64,000 nt of DNA from Chlorella sorokiniana (lineage: Eukaryota; Chlorophyta; Trebouxiophyceae; Chlorellales; Chlorellaceae). Where the stretch lies: positions 558,001 through 622,000 of the forward strand of contig CP084615.1 of NCBI GenBank assembly GCA_025917655.1, in the 5' to 3' direction. The translations under genes were made by a program, and so were the position numbers. Of the stretch, positions 27,778-39,839 are shown in pieces. Numbering within the stretch: position 1 is the stretch's first letter; the number at the start of each line of letters is the position of its first letter. The notes below the pieces were generated by a model. The model saw only the letters and a list, made by a program, of their open reading frames with translations, made no database searches and was not told the origin of the DNA.

Positions 27778-29535
27778 TTACTCCTTGTCGGGCTTGACCA
27801 TGCCGGTACCGCGGATGCGACCTGCGGGACAATGAAGGGAAAGGTGGCGGTGAGGATGGAGCAGCAGCGAGATCACAGCAGCCCGCACGCCGCAGGCAAG
27901 CCCCGGCCCTCCCTTGCCCCGCCTCGAGGCGTCGATTCGCGCCCCCCACCCCTCACACCAACACCCCCAGCCGCGCCACTCACCGGTGCGGCGGGCGGCG
28001 ATGAGGCCGACCTTCTGGCCGGGGGCGCGTCGCGGCGCACGGTGGACGCGTGGCCAATGTGCTGGTGGTTACCACCACCGTGGGGATGCTCCACGGGGTT
28101 CATGGCCACACCACGCACCTGCGGTCGGAAAGGGGATTGGGCCAGGGTGGGTTTCGTGCAAGCCGTGCGCAGGCTGGGGTAGGCGGGGGCCGCAGCGTGC
28201 ATGCAAGCAGGGTCCTCAGCGGCGGCGGCGCGGGGAGCAGGGAGCAGGGGGCGCGCGGCAGCAGCCCGCCGCCGCACCTTGGGCCAGCTGTTGCGCTTCA
28301 CGCGGAACTTGTGGTAGCTGCGGCCCGCCTTGAGCATCGGCTTCTCCGTGCGGCCGCCGCCAGACACCTGGCCCACGGTGGCGCGGCACTCGCTGCTGAT
28401 CACCTGCGCCGCAACGGGGTGCAGCGCCAGCAACGGGTTGGAAAGCCAGCGGGGCATGAGCAGGGTGGCTGGGTGGTGGGGACAGCACCAGCGCCACCAT
28501 GCTTCCAGCTCTGGCTGCGCTGCCGTGGCTGCCGCATGACCATCCTCGGTTGGAGGAGCCGGAGGCTAGGCAGGCTGGGCTGCGCAGGTCGCAGGGCTTT
28601 CCATGCCAGCGAGCCATTCCACCCTGGCACCGCACGCATGTCACCCCGGCTGCGCATGCCCTCTGCACTACCCCCAGCACCACCACACACACACACACGG
28701 CTGCGGACGCCTTTCACCTCCCCCCCGCGTGCCTTCTTGGAGCCGGAGGGCAGCTTGATGCGGGTGATGCCTGCGTCGGGGTTGTGCGCCACGATGATGG
28801 CGTAGTCGCCGGAGCAGCGCGCCAGGGAGCCGCGGTCGCCCGCCTTCTCCTCCACGTTGCAGATGATGGTACCCTCGGGCATGTCGCCCACCGGCTTCAC
28901 GTTGCCGATGTTGAGGGTGGCCTTCTTGCCGCAGTAGATGTACTGGCCGGAGTAGACGCCCTCGGGGGCGATGAACAGGTGCTTGTCGGTGGCGTAGCGC
29001 ACCGTGTGGCGGAAGTTCACCTGCGCGAGCAGAGGGCGGCGGGTGAGTATGTGGGGGCGTTGAGAGCAGGAAAGATGCAGAAAAGAGCTGCAGGAGGACA
29101 TGGGGTGTGGTGTGTGTGTGTGGGGGGGCGGGCTGGGCTGCCAGCTAGACGCGAGCGCGGCAAGATGTGGGGGCGATGCTGTGCTGCCAACCCTCAGCCG
29201 CTCTGCCCGCGCTGCCTGCGGCGGCTTTGCCCCCATTAGCTGCGCGCCCGCCATGATGCGGCAGCTGCGCCACCCCACGAGCCGCTGTCGCGCTCCGCCT
29301 CCGCTGGGGGCCTGGGCGGCAGCAGCAGCATGTGGGGTGCGGCCTGCCGCCGCTCACCCGCGCGAGGGGGCGCCCGGCCCGGATCGTGCAGGATCTCGGT
29401 GACCACGCCCTTGATGTAGCCATTGCGCTCCGTTGCGTCGAGCTTGCGCAGCTTGGCGGCGCCCTTGCGGTGGGTGTTGTGGCTCTTGAAGACGGAGCCA
29501 GCACCCTTACGCTGGGCACGGATGACGCGACCCAT
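27778..29535 (-). CDS. RPL8: 60S ribosomal protein L8 (uL2)
   Basis: Core protein of the cytosolic large subunit, next to the peptidyl-transferase centre. Exons 29535-29358, 29020-28733, 28403-28278, 28118-27984 and 27821-27778. Motifs in order: [76 protein letters not shown] joined to [17 protein letters not shown], then [20 protein letters not shown] (the conserved uL2 histidine loop), ASTVRRDAP and [14 protein letters not shown]. The donor of the KK/VISS intron is GC (28732-28731), fixed by strong conservation on both sides. Small slips in G and C runs near 29375 and 28017 are required and look like sequence errors. Confidence 0.95.
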
Positions 29536-30402
29536 TTTTGGCCTGCAGGGTGACAGCAGCGTCACGCGCGTGAGCTCAATGCAGCGCGCCTGTGAAAGGG
29601 GGCGAGGTGTGCAGCGTGACAGCCAGCTCTGCTGCGCTGAAGGCTGCCGCTGAGTGCCGCCATCCAGCCGGAGCGCAGCCCCCGCGCCAATCGGGGTGCT
29701 GCCGGCTGCCCTGCTGCACGCTGGTTAAATTGATAATGCTTGGGGCGACATGGCAGCAGGAAGCGGTGGGCCGACCATGCCAAGTGCCCAGCGCATTGTC
29801 TCTGGCGCCGTGGGGTCTGCACAGCCGCTTTGCTGCCGATGGAGCTCCAGTTCCGTCCGCTGGCTCATCCGTCGGGCCCCTGCCCACCGCCGTGGACGCT
29901 GCCAGCCTGCATGCTCTCTGTGCGGCCCCAGCAGGGTCGCCAACCGCGCTTCTCACCTGTCCTACCGACTCGGCCTCCAGGAGAAAGGACAGGAGCAGGC
30001 CCAGTCGCGGGCCGTGTACCCCGCCCGGTGACCCTGGCGACTGGCAATGACCTGGCATTGGACTCTGAAACCTTGACGCAGAACAGCCATCTGGTGATTC
30101 GGAACGCTTCCAATTCAATAGCATTCATATCACCTGGACATTGAGCCCCGGGAAGCTCTTCAGCTGCACCAAGTTCGGCGACTTCACCCAGAGTGACTGC
30201 CCGCAAGCCTGCCCTAATTGTTCATTCAAACAAAGAAAAACCGCATCTAATTGCGATCGAAGCTGAAACTGGGACCATCTGACAGTGAAGTACAGTGCGT
30301 GTACCGGGTGCTCGGGACCGAATTTCACGGGCCGTGGGATGAGGCGCCGCGCCTGCTCCAGCATCTTTGGTTTGGCACAATCCATCTGCAGGCCCCACAT
30401 CA
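29536..30402. promoter_or_regulatory. Divergent upstream region, RPL8 (-) / SANT protein (+)
   Basis: About 870 nt with no supported coding exon. It should hold the RPL8 promoter and the 5' UTR of the SANT gene. I saw no repeat or motif I could defend. Confidence 0.4.
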
Positions 30403-32272
30403 ATGACAGCTGCCGGCGGCTTGCAGCAGGTGCAGGCTTGCCGCAGACCCCTGAGCACAACACAACCAGCTGCGCTGAACGTAGAAGATGGCGAGGAACG
30501 ATCAACAGCCGCCGACAGCGTCGAGGATCTCAAGAGGCCTGCCAAGCGGCAGCGTGCCGCCAAGGCTCTGGCGCAGGCCGCACTGCAGCTGGCAGAGGCG
30601 GTTGAGGCGGCAGAGGAAGAGGCAGAACAAGCCGGCACCCTGTCGCCTGTAGCACAAGCTCCAAGGGCGAGGCAGCGGAGGCAGCGAGTGCTGGTGGACA
30701 CGCACCGCGGCGTTGCGGCAGGCACTGCTGGCGCGCAGCAGCGCCCAGCTCTCGAGGATGTGGATAATGAGTACGAGCGGCAGCGCCTGGAGCGCATCCG
30801 ACGCAACGAGCTGATGCTGCGGCAGCTGGGCGTCCAGGAGGCAGCGGCAGGCGTGGCCGCCGCCTCCGCCGCGGAGCAGCACGCGGCGCAGCCGATCGTG
30901 CGTCGGCCGCCAGCGAGGCCTCGCGAGCGGCGGCCACCGCCTCCCTGGTGCACCTGCCAGTGCGCGCGTCCAAGCGCCAGCGTGGCGAGCGGCCGTTGAC
31001 GCAGGAAGAGGTGGTGGCAGCGGCAGCAGAAGAGCTGGGGCGGGGCGCTGCCAGACAACCCCCACGCCTCTGAGCAAGACCTCGGTGCGCTCCGCTGGCT
31101 GAACTCTAGAGGGCCTTGCGCTTGCCCTGCTGGCAACATGCATGCTTTCCTGTTGACGCTTCCCTTGGCCATGGACGCTTCCCTGCCTGCTCTGCCCAGA
31201 AGCTTTCCTTCGGCATTGCGAAATGCAGAGCACGGCGCCTTGCTGCATCCAGAGCAATACTTTGAGCTGATCGGGCAGGACGTCAGCGGCGCCGTGCGCT
31301 CAGGTGCGCAACAGTCTGCAGCGCGGCGATGTGTTCAAGAAGCTGTCCCTGTAGCTGTTGGCTGGCAACGACCCAAGTGCGATTTCATGCTACAACAGCG
31401 CCACGCTTGCCCTAGCTCCTCATTTCTAGCCGTCTGCTACCCGTTATGCACCCAGACGGCCGCTTCCTTGGCTGGGTGAATCCTGAGATCTGCGAGCGGT
31501 ATGGCATCCCAGGCGCGCCCGAGGAGGCCTGGGAGGCGGGGGCGGCGGCCACTTCAGCTTCAAGATAGACAAGAAGGGTGAGCTGGAGCGCCGATGTCAG
31601 CACACGACATCGAGGCTGTCAGCGCAAGGGGGACCCTGCTGGCCTGCCTGGTTGGCACGCTGCCTGTGTGTCGGCGCTTGATGGTTTCTGCGCGCCGGCC
31701 CCTTTGCTGCTATTCGCAGACATCCCTGCTGGGCTCAAGGGCCGCGGGTGGAGCGACGCCCGCGCCTTCTCGCACACCCAGCTGCGGAAGAACCCCAATG
31801 CCTATTTCTACCGCCACGTGGCGCCGCATGAGCAGCAGGTGCAACAGGCAGCTGGTTGCGAGCGAGCGGACGAGACTTTCGGGCAGGGCTGGCATGAGGC
31901 CAGAGCCAAGCAAGGGCGTCTGTCGGGTGGCAAGGACGTTGCCGCCCTGCCGCCTGCCGGAAGGTTGCCCTGGCTCTGTTCCCGTGCTGTTCTGCTCACT
32001 GCACACGTGCCCCTCTGGCATGCCCCCCGTGGCATTTTTTTTTCTGGCTGCAGGCGCAGGGCGAGTGGACGGAGGAGGAGCACGCGCTGTTTGTGGAGAC
32101 GGCGCGGCGGCACGGCGTGGGCGACAAGTGGGGCCTCTTCGCCTCCCACCTGCCGCAGCGCGTCGGCTACCAGTGCAGCGCCTACTACCGAGACGTCGTC
32201 ATCCCCCAGGGCCTGGTCATAGACCGGCGGTACAGGATGACCCGCGGCGGCAAGGCCGTGTTTGTGGGCTGA
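30403..32272 (+). CDS. SANT/Myb-like domain nuclear protein
   Basis: Exons: 30403 to about 31075, one near 31199-31314, one from about 31431 to 31577, then 31720-31838 and 32054-32272. The first exon is Lys/Arg/Gln-rich with nuclear-type basic runs (DLKRPAKRQRAAKALAQ) and DNEYERQRLERIRRNELMLR, a helix found before DNA-binding modules in many plant and algal proteins. Later exons give FELIGQDVSGAVRS, HPDGRFLGWVNPEICERYG and AFSHTQLRKNPNAYFYRHV. The last exon carries a SANT/Myb fold (GEWTEEEHALFVETARRHG, DKWGLFASHLPQRVGYQC) with the three spaced aromatics, ending RGGKAVFVG. Frame slips near 30905 and 31540 are needed. Chromatin or DNA binding is inferred; no target is known. Middle exon borders are approximate. 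Confidence 0.7.
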
Positions 32273-32386
32273 GCTCGCCTCCAGGGGGAGCTGCAGGCAC
32301 GATGCAGCCCGCCAGCTGGGGTGGGTGCTGGCTGACAATCAGCCTGCCTGCCACTGTCACTGCAAGGGAACTGAACTTGCATTTGA

Positions 32387-32391
32387 TGTAA
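32387..32391 (+). terminator. TGTAA poly(A) signal after SANT gene
   Basis: TGTAA about 115 nt after the stop. The region to 32935 has no supported exon. Confidence 0.45.
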
Positions 32392-32939
32392 AACGACGTG
32401 ATTATTTACAAGGAGAGAGAGCGCAATGCTTGTTGATGTGGCTGTTTGGCAGGAGCTGGCCGGAAATTCACAGTGATGTCCATCGCGGGCATGCAGCAGC
32501 ATGCCAATGCCACATCTGCTCCAGCAGTGACAGTTTGGAGGTGCAGCTACTTGAAAACTGGCTTGGATGACAGCTAACACGGCGCCCTCACCCACAGCCA
32601 CTGGTGAATGGCAGCCATGCTGCTTGCAACAGCACCCAATCTTCAGGGCTGTGGGGGTGGTCTGTCCAGGGCCCACTGCGCTGATCAGGCTCCCAAGTTA
32701 CAAGGAAAGTCCTCACAGAGGCTCCACGCCAGTGCCCAGCCAGGAGTAGAGCAGGGCCTGCAGCGTTGCGCACTGGCTGTGAGACCCACAAGCATGAACC
32801 AGCAGCAGACACAGACGCCAGTCGGTCAGCGGTCTGGGCGCTGCCTGCTGCCGCAGCTGCCAATGCCTACTAGCACATGTCCAGAGCCTCCCGGCAGCTG
32901 GGCAACAAAAAGTGATGCAGGCAGCAGCCCACAGCCCAC

Positions 32940-33334
32940 CTTGGCCTCCATGTACCACTTCTTGCTCTTGGGCATGTGCTCCCACTCGTCGTCGCTGGGG
33001 CTCACCTCCCTCGGGCGGCGGCCCACTCCTGCTCGACTTCCCTCGCGGCGGCAGCACGCTCCTGCTCCACCGCCAAGATCTCGCGCTGCGCCGCCTCGTG
33101 TCGGTCAATGCCCGCGGAGCCCGGATGCACAGCCTGTGCGGTGCATGCATGCATCAGTTTCAGTAAGTCACACTTAGCTTGCTTGATTTCAGCGTGAATA
33201 GAGGGATGCGCTACAGAGAAACTCGTGGGCAGCACCTGCGAGGAGCGCTCCTGCGCAGCGGCCAGGTGCGCGGCCTGCTGCTGCCGTCCCTCCTCCTGGG
33301 CGGCCACTAGCGGCTTCACATCGCCTGCCCGCAT
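32940..33334 (-). CDS. Small charged coiled-coil protein, 3' end unresolved
   Basis: I do not recognise this gene. Two exons can be seen: 33334-33236 (MRAGDVKPLVAAQEEGRQQQ) and 33133-32940 (AGIDRHEAAQREILAVEQER, then after one frame slip in a G run EVSPSDDEWEHMPKSKKWYM), with good GT-AG borders. The charge pattern suggests a continuous helix rich in Glu, Arg, Gln and Ala. A donor follows MEAK at 32939, but no convincing next exon or stop was found. The frame upstream of 33334 is open, so the start may lie further up. It could be a fragment of a larger gene. Confidence 0.4.
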
Positions 33335-34734
33335 GCCCCTGCAGGTAAGCACGGCAACTATGGTGACCTGGACCTTTCGGAGCTTTGGGTCGACACGTCT
33401 AACTCGATATTTCGGGACCAGTCTTGCGAAACTGGGCTCACCAGCCAAGCGCATCGTGAATTCCACTGCCACCTTTATGGCGGTCGCCCTCAGTCCGGCT
33501 GAAAACAACGACGCGCCGGGTGGAACGTCGTGCGGGCGTGAGAGGGGGCCTGGTAACCTGCGCGACGATCATTTGATTTGAGGTGGGCATGGACGGAAAA
33601 TTGACGTTGGGGCTGCGACGACACCGATACCTTAAAGTTCTGGCGGTTGTCGGTGCCAGGCTGGAGGCGCCGACAACCAGCAGAACAGTGAATGCTGTGC
33701 TCTTCATTCACGCGATGCTCAAACAACCGATCATGGCTTGAATCGCAAGACTCTTAACTTACTGTGTAGAGCTGTGCTGACCTGACAAAAGGTCGCCGCA
33801 ATGATGAAGCTGACGTGCTCTGGGGCGGTTTGGAGGGGGGCCGGGGCAGACCATGAGACGGAAACTGCCTGCCAACTTGAATGTGAGTGCACGGGTGACA
33901 TCAATCTATTTAATTACTGTTATTGTTACTTATTATTGTTTAGTGATTATAAGAATTCATGCTGAGCATCCATCAATGAATCGTGGGACAGCCCCTCCTG
34001 GCAAGGAGCCCTTCCTGGCGACGGATGCAGAAGCAGAGCCCAGCTGCACTGTAACCGATGGACATGCTAGTCAACCCCTTCCCAACCTAAAAGATTACCT
34101 TTGTATCGGTATGTTCGTCTTATGTTCTTACGCTGTCCATGCCCACACCCTCTTCATGTACATGCAGCTTGCCGCGCACTTAGCAGCAAAGCAGGCGGCA
34201 GCCAAGCCACTGCCTCTGTCAGCTTCATGTGCTTTTAACGTTGGGCATTCCACGCTGGGGCATCTGTTGGGCGTATTGAGGAGTGGCTGGCGGGGCTACG
34301 CTTAATCAGGTGCTCCATCGGAGCCATGTCGTGCTGCAGCAGACCTGATCAATCTCAAGCGGTTAACATAGCATACATGGTCGCATGTAGACAGAGATAG
34401 GCACTTATATCTCCACCTCGACACCACCAGGTCCCCCCTTCTCAAGGGCTTCAACGACAGCCGCAAACGGGGTCAGCAGGAAGCCTGGTTGGTGCCTGAA
34501 AAGCCGCAGGTAGGCGATGTTGTCCGGGCGATGAGCAGAGCCCTGAGCTAGCAGCTGCCGCCAGTGACCGACCACCAGCGCTCCTGCTTGCTTGTTGTTG
34601 GCCTTGTCGGCCGCTTTATCACGGTGCTTGGCCAAGGGGCATGTATCTTTTGTTGTTTGCAAGACGCCGTGCAATGCACCCCCTGCATGTGCATCAGGTG
34701 TTCTTCCGTCAGCGTCGCGCGCGACCAGGCAGCC
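33335..34734. other. Intergenic stretch with an AT-rich island
   Basis: About 1.4 kb with no exon I can support. Positions 33890-33975 are strikingly AT-rich (TTAATTACTGTTATTGTTAC type) against the GC-rich background. An open frame at 33853-34305 crosses the island but has no domain and no splice context, so I did not call it. Confidence 0.5.
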
Positions 34735-37700
34735 ATGGGCGCCGGAAGGAAAACGTTCACGTATGACCACGACACGCGCAACGAGTCCAACTACCGCTTT
34801 GAGCAGCAGCAAAAGAACCTGGGCAATCAGTTGGGCGGCGTCATCTTCAGTGAGCGCCGCTGGCGCTGCGCGCAGTGCCGCCGCTGTGGCGAGCCGCGCC
34901 GCGCAGGATGCAACACGAGGCTGGCTGCGCACCCCCCCGTGCAGCGCTGACACTGCCCTGTGCAGGGTGACAGCGGTCGGGGCCGCCGCAGTTCTGCGCA
35001 AGCCTGCGTTCAGATGGTTCGTCTCTGACAGCCGCCGCCGCCGCACCCCCCGTGCAGTGTGCAACACCCGCACCTACCACACGTGCATGGACCACATGCT
35101 CTTCGGTCTGCCGGGCCCCCACTGGTGCTACGTGCAGCACATCCGTATCGGGTGAGCCCCCAAAAACCTTGCAGTCAGCGCCGGCCTTCCCATGCTTATA
35201 CTATGCCTGCCTCCAGCGGGACAAGCTCAGACCGAGGGCCCTACTCCCACCGGTACCGCCTTCAAGCGCTGCAGGATGCCTCTCTTCCTGTACAACTTTG
35301 AGACGAAGGAGCTGCACGGCATCTTCCGCGCAGCTTCTGATGGCGACTGGGAGATTGACCCGCTGGCCTGGACTGACGGCACGCGGCGCACGCCCTACCC
35401 CTGCCAGGTGCTCGAGTGGTATGCATGCTAGAGTGCATGTGGCTGGCTCTAAAGCTAGGGTTGGGGAGCCGCCGGATCAGTTATTGCAGTTGTGGCAGCC
35501 TCCGCACCTTCTCAGCATCCTGGTCCTCCAGCATTGCCAATCACCCTCGCGCGCCGCATGCAGGTGTCAGTAGAGGTGTACCTGGAATGTCCACCAGCGC
35601 CGCTGGAGCAGTTCCGTGGCCTGATTGCCGAGAACTACGTCAACGGCGACAAATTCCAGGTGCGTCGCCATGACCGGTTGATCCGTCGCGTGAGTGGAGC
35701 TCATACAAACGAGGAACAGCCCGGTGCAGGGCATTAAGCTCGCATGGGCAGTTCGCCACTTGTGGGGTTTAGAGGGGCGGCGGTCGTTGTGCTTGTCTGG
35801 CATTGTGTGCGCATACACAGACCTGTGGAAACTCATGCTCCCACCTGCCCCCTCGCCCTCGCCTCGCAGCAAGAGCTCTCCAAGAAGCAGGCTGCGGAGC
35901 TGTGTGCCCTGTTCCGGCGCAAGCGGGAGGGCCAGGGCTACACGACGGCTGCCCCAGACGACTGGCCAGGGCTGGGCGCCGGCAGCAGCCGCGGCAGCGG
36001 TGGCGCCACAGCCGCGCAGTTTGTGCCCAGCGGCGCTCAGCCGGCCAGCCCCTGGGCTGGCCGGGGGCTGCCGCTGGCAGCTATGGCGGGCTTGTTGCGA
36101 TGGAGGCGGAGCCTTCGGGGCCTGCCGACCTCGGGGCAAAACCTTTGCGCAGATACAGGCTGAGGAGGAGGCCAAGGCCAAGAAGGCAGCCAAGCTGGCA
36201 GCCAAGCAGGCAGCGGCCACAAAACCGCCCCCAGCAGCAGCAGCAGCAGCGCCCGCTGCCGGCCAATGGCGGCAACGTCTCAGCAGCAGCCACAGCTGCT
36301 GGGCCTTCTCGCCCGGTGCAGCAGGCACAGCAGGCCGAGGCCCGCTCCGTGGCGGCACAAACCCAGCAGCAGCAGCAGCAGCAGCAGCCCGCTGCGGTGG
36401 TGGGCACACAAGCCGGCGCCTCAGTGGCAGCAAAGCCTGGGGTGGAGCAACTGAGCGACGAGCTTACCGCCCTCAAACAGACTCTGAACCCCCTGATCGC
36501 CGGCATGCTCAGCACGCAGGTGGGTGGATGGGCGGCCGGGCATCTGCAGCGGGTCGACAATAGGGAGCAAGCCACCCGCAGCAGCGGCTGTTGTGTTTGC
36601 TGCTGCTGGCCTGCTCTCAGCGTGCGGAGCATTGCAACTGTTGCAACCCATCCGCCGGCTCCCCATCGCAGGTGGACTCGCAGATGCGTACTGCGACAGC
36701 GCTGCGGGACCACTTGTCCCGCCTCGACGACCACCTGATGAAGGTGCAGAAGGAGCGGGGCCAGGCCATGAGGGAGATCCAGGTGCGCGCCTCGACTGCC
36801 GCCTCTGGCAGCCGCGCTGGCATCTGGCGGCCTGGCGTTTGAGTTGGCAAAAGGCTGGCCGGCGGGTGCTGCGGCGCGCCCAGCCAGAGTGGCAGCACAA
36901 GGCCTCGTTTGGTTGTCGCAGCCTGCGTGATTCCCCCTGCGCAAGCAAGAGCACCCGTCTGGCCTTGCCTGTTGCAGGCGCTCAAAGAGGAGCGTGCGGC
37001 ACTGCAGCACAGCGTTAGTGCGGCAACCGCCGCCACTCAAGCGCCAACTGGCCAGCCACGGGAGGAGATCTACCTGCTGGGTGGCAACGACAACACCAGC
37101 GAAGCAGCGGCAGCCGACGGCGGCTGGCTGAAGAGCGTGCTGATCTATAGCCCCGCTGACGGCTCATGGCGCCAGGGTAAAGAGAGATAGTGTGTAGGGG
37201 GAGGGGTGGAAGGGTGGCACGTGCCTGGGGCCGGCGGCGGTTGGAGTGTATCCAAGGACGCTCAGTTTCCTGCCAGAGGCGCCCATTGTGCTGCCCAGCT
37301 TCACAGCGGTGCCCCCTTGCTGCCCATGTGCTGCCTGTGCTGCCGTGGGGTGTCCTGCGCCTGTCTCCCTTCCCTCGCCTCTTCCGTCCCCCGCCTTGTC
37401 CAACACAGGCCAGTGCACCGTCCTCGGTCCCCAGGGCCTTTTGCTCTGCCGTCTGCTGCGCAGCATGAGCCGCTGCTTGTCACTGCCCCCCCCGCACAGG
37501 CCCCGACATGCCGCTCCCTCGTGGCTACGGCTGCAGCGCTGTGCTCAACGGCTCGCTCTACGTCATCGGCGGCGGCAACCAAAGCGAGTGGCTGGCCGAC
37601 TGCCGCCGCCTGGACCTGCGTGGCGGCGGCTGGCACAAGCTGCCCGCGCTGTCCGCGCTGCGCGGCTGCGCGGGCGCCGCGCCGCTGGGCGGGCGGCTGT

Positions 37701-39422
37701 ACGTGGCGGGGGTGGTACCGCTGATGACCAGTACAACTCGGTAGAGATCTTCAACCCCGAGATCAACGCCTGGATGCCCGGTGGGTGGGCTGTGCGTGCG
37801 TGCTGCGCCGTGCGTGTTGGCACGAGCCCCATATTCCCCCTGCCACTTGTGTGCATGGGTGGCTGGCTAGTTGTGGGTTGGGTGGTCATTGTGCGGGGGA
37901 AGGGGGAGACGGTTTCGCATTGGTTCCAATTTTCCAAGTTTGACTACTCCCTCAACATTCTCGTCCCCGTTTAACGTTTTCTTTCCCCGCCCGACCGCAG
38001 GCCCCCCTCCACTTCAAGCGCTTCTCCACCGCCGCAGCGCCGCTGGGAGGGTGCGTGTACGTGGTGGGCGGCTACGACGGCTCCTACCTGCAGTCCGTGG
38101 AGCGGCTGGACCCGCGGGAGGGCAAGTGGCAGCTGGTGAGGGTGGGGGGTAGGCGGGGGAGGGCAAGTGGCAGCTGGTGAGGTTGAGGGGGACGGGGGGC
38201 GAGAGGGCAAGTGGCAGCTGGTGAGGTTGAGAGGGGTAGGGATGGCTGGACCCGCGGGAGGACAAGTGGCAGCTGGTGAGGGTGGGGGGCAAGGGGGAGG
38301 GAGGGCGCCAGGGCGGCGTGCGTGGGAGGGCAACTGGCAGTTGGTGATGTGGAGGGTGTGCTGGGGCGGAATGTGTTCAATGGATCGAGGTGCACTGCAT
38401 ATGGTGCAGCATTCAGTATTGGTCTGTGCAGTGACGGGCGGCAGCTGCGGCGGCTTGTGCCCATCTCCTTATAACAACAAGCTCGCACCCCGAGCACCCC
38501 TACCACCCCTCAACCCCCTAGACACACGCACTCTGCACCCACGCCACCCCAATTATAACCCCACCAGGTGGCGGACATGAAGGAGAAGCGGGCGCCCACG
38601 CCTGCGCCGCCGACCCCGCCGCCGGCTTGCTGTATGTCGTGGGCGGCTACGACGTCAACCACCCCACCACCGAGTTCATGCCTGCCGGTGCGGGCGGTTT
38701 AGGACGAGGGGAGGGGGGAAGGGGGAAGCTGCGGCCGCCGGCTCAGGCAGTCGTTGGCGGCCAGATGCCCGCTGTGTTGGCCCCGGCCTGCTTTGCGCCT
38801 TGCCGTGAAACTCGCCGCCATCTTGAGCATCTGCACCGAAGCTGTTCGGAGCTGGCCGGGGTTTGCTCTTGACGCCCAATGCCTGGCTACACTGCCCACT
38901 GTCGTACACCCACCCTGCCGCCGCAGTGGAGGCGTATGACCCGCGCGCCAACCGCTGGGCGCCGCGGGCCCCCATGGCGCTGGGGCGCGCCTACGGCTCC
39001 GCAGCCTGCGCTGCGGGCGCGCTGTGGGCGGTGGGCGGCATGAAGGGCGACCTGTACAACGGGACCATGGAGCGGTAAGCGGGGAACAGACGGAAAAGCT
39101 GCAAGGAAAAGTCAGCTTGAACCCTCCTCAGCTTGACTCAGGGCTTGCGGTGTGACAGTGGGGTGATGCATGCCGTCCAAGGTGCCGTTGGGGTTTACGC
39201 ACGCGTTTGCTTGACCTGACACCTCTTCTGCTGAAAGCCTTCTCCGCGTGTATCCCACTGATGCCGTTTTTGTGCAGCTACGATTCTGGCGCCGACCGCT
39301 GGACCACCGTGGCGCTGCCCCCGGCGTATCTACCCAGCGAGCTTTCTTGTCTGCCAGCGTGGTACAGGCGATCTGAGGAGCGCCGCTGCGCCCAAGGACC
39401 GCGCAAGGGACAGGCGGGATGA
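34735..39422 (+). CDS. DCD-domain kelch-repeat protein
   Basis: Exons 34735-34849, 35057-35151, 35275-35407, 35564-35659, 35870-36519, 36672-36782, 36978-37176, 37500-37780, 38001-38135, 38568-38687, 38927-39074 and 39278-39422. The N-terminal Development-and-Cell-Death domain has NLGNQLGGVIF, HMLFGLPGPHWCYVQHI, MPLFLYNFETKELHGIF and FRGLIAENYVNGDKFQ. A Gln/Ala/Lys-rich linker and a coiled coil (SRLDDHLMKVQKERGQAM) follow. At least five kelch blades come next (REEIYLLGG, GSLYVIGGGNQ, CVYVVGGYDGSYLQSVERLD, LYVVGGYD, ALWAVGGMKGD). Plants have DCD-kelch proteins linked to stress and cell death; the role here is inferred only. Frame slips near 36100, 37710, 38004 and 38604 are needed. Confidence 0.85.
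38100..38346. repeat. Minisatellite that copies an exon end and its splice donor
   Basis: The end of the kelch exon plus its donor (GGCAAGTGGCAGCTGGTGAG, from about 38120) recurs at about 38163, 38207, 38259 (GGACAAG variant) and in decayed form at 38328. One copy also repeats the CTGGACCCGCGGGAGG that precedes it in the exon. All extra copies are inside the intron 38136-38567. Confidence 0.85.
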
Positions 39423-39839
39423 CCTGGGTGCTCCTGCGCTGCGCGTCGCCTTCCCAATGCCAATCGCCCTTGTACTCAATGCTACACACCCCGCCCCCGG
39501 CTGGCAGGCACAGCGACATCAGCACAGGAACGGCAGCACCGCCATATGACTTGTGCAGGGCTGGCCTGGGCAGCCACTTCAACGCAACCTGCTCAGGCAG
39601 ACTTGAACAAGGTGGCTGTGGCATGCTTCCCCTGCCCCGCCAGCTGTCGCTCATGCCGCCAGGTGTGCTTCCAAGCTCGCGGTCCAGACATCATGGCGGA
39701 GTCCCGGCAGCGCAAATAGTATGTACATCGAAACTTACGATCAAAATCAGTAGCCTGTTCGCCTGTTTCTTTGAGCGGTGCTCCTGCGTGTTGCGACTCC
39801 CTGTTGCGAAGGCCCTGGCACCCCTGTTCTGCTCCCAGA

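Noticed and set aside
33853-34305. Possible 150-residue protein with a hydrophobic start
   Set aside because: No domain, no splice or poly(A) context, and it crosses an AT-rich island of non-coding character.
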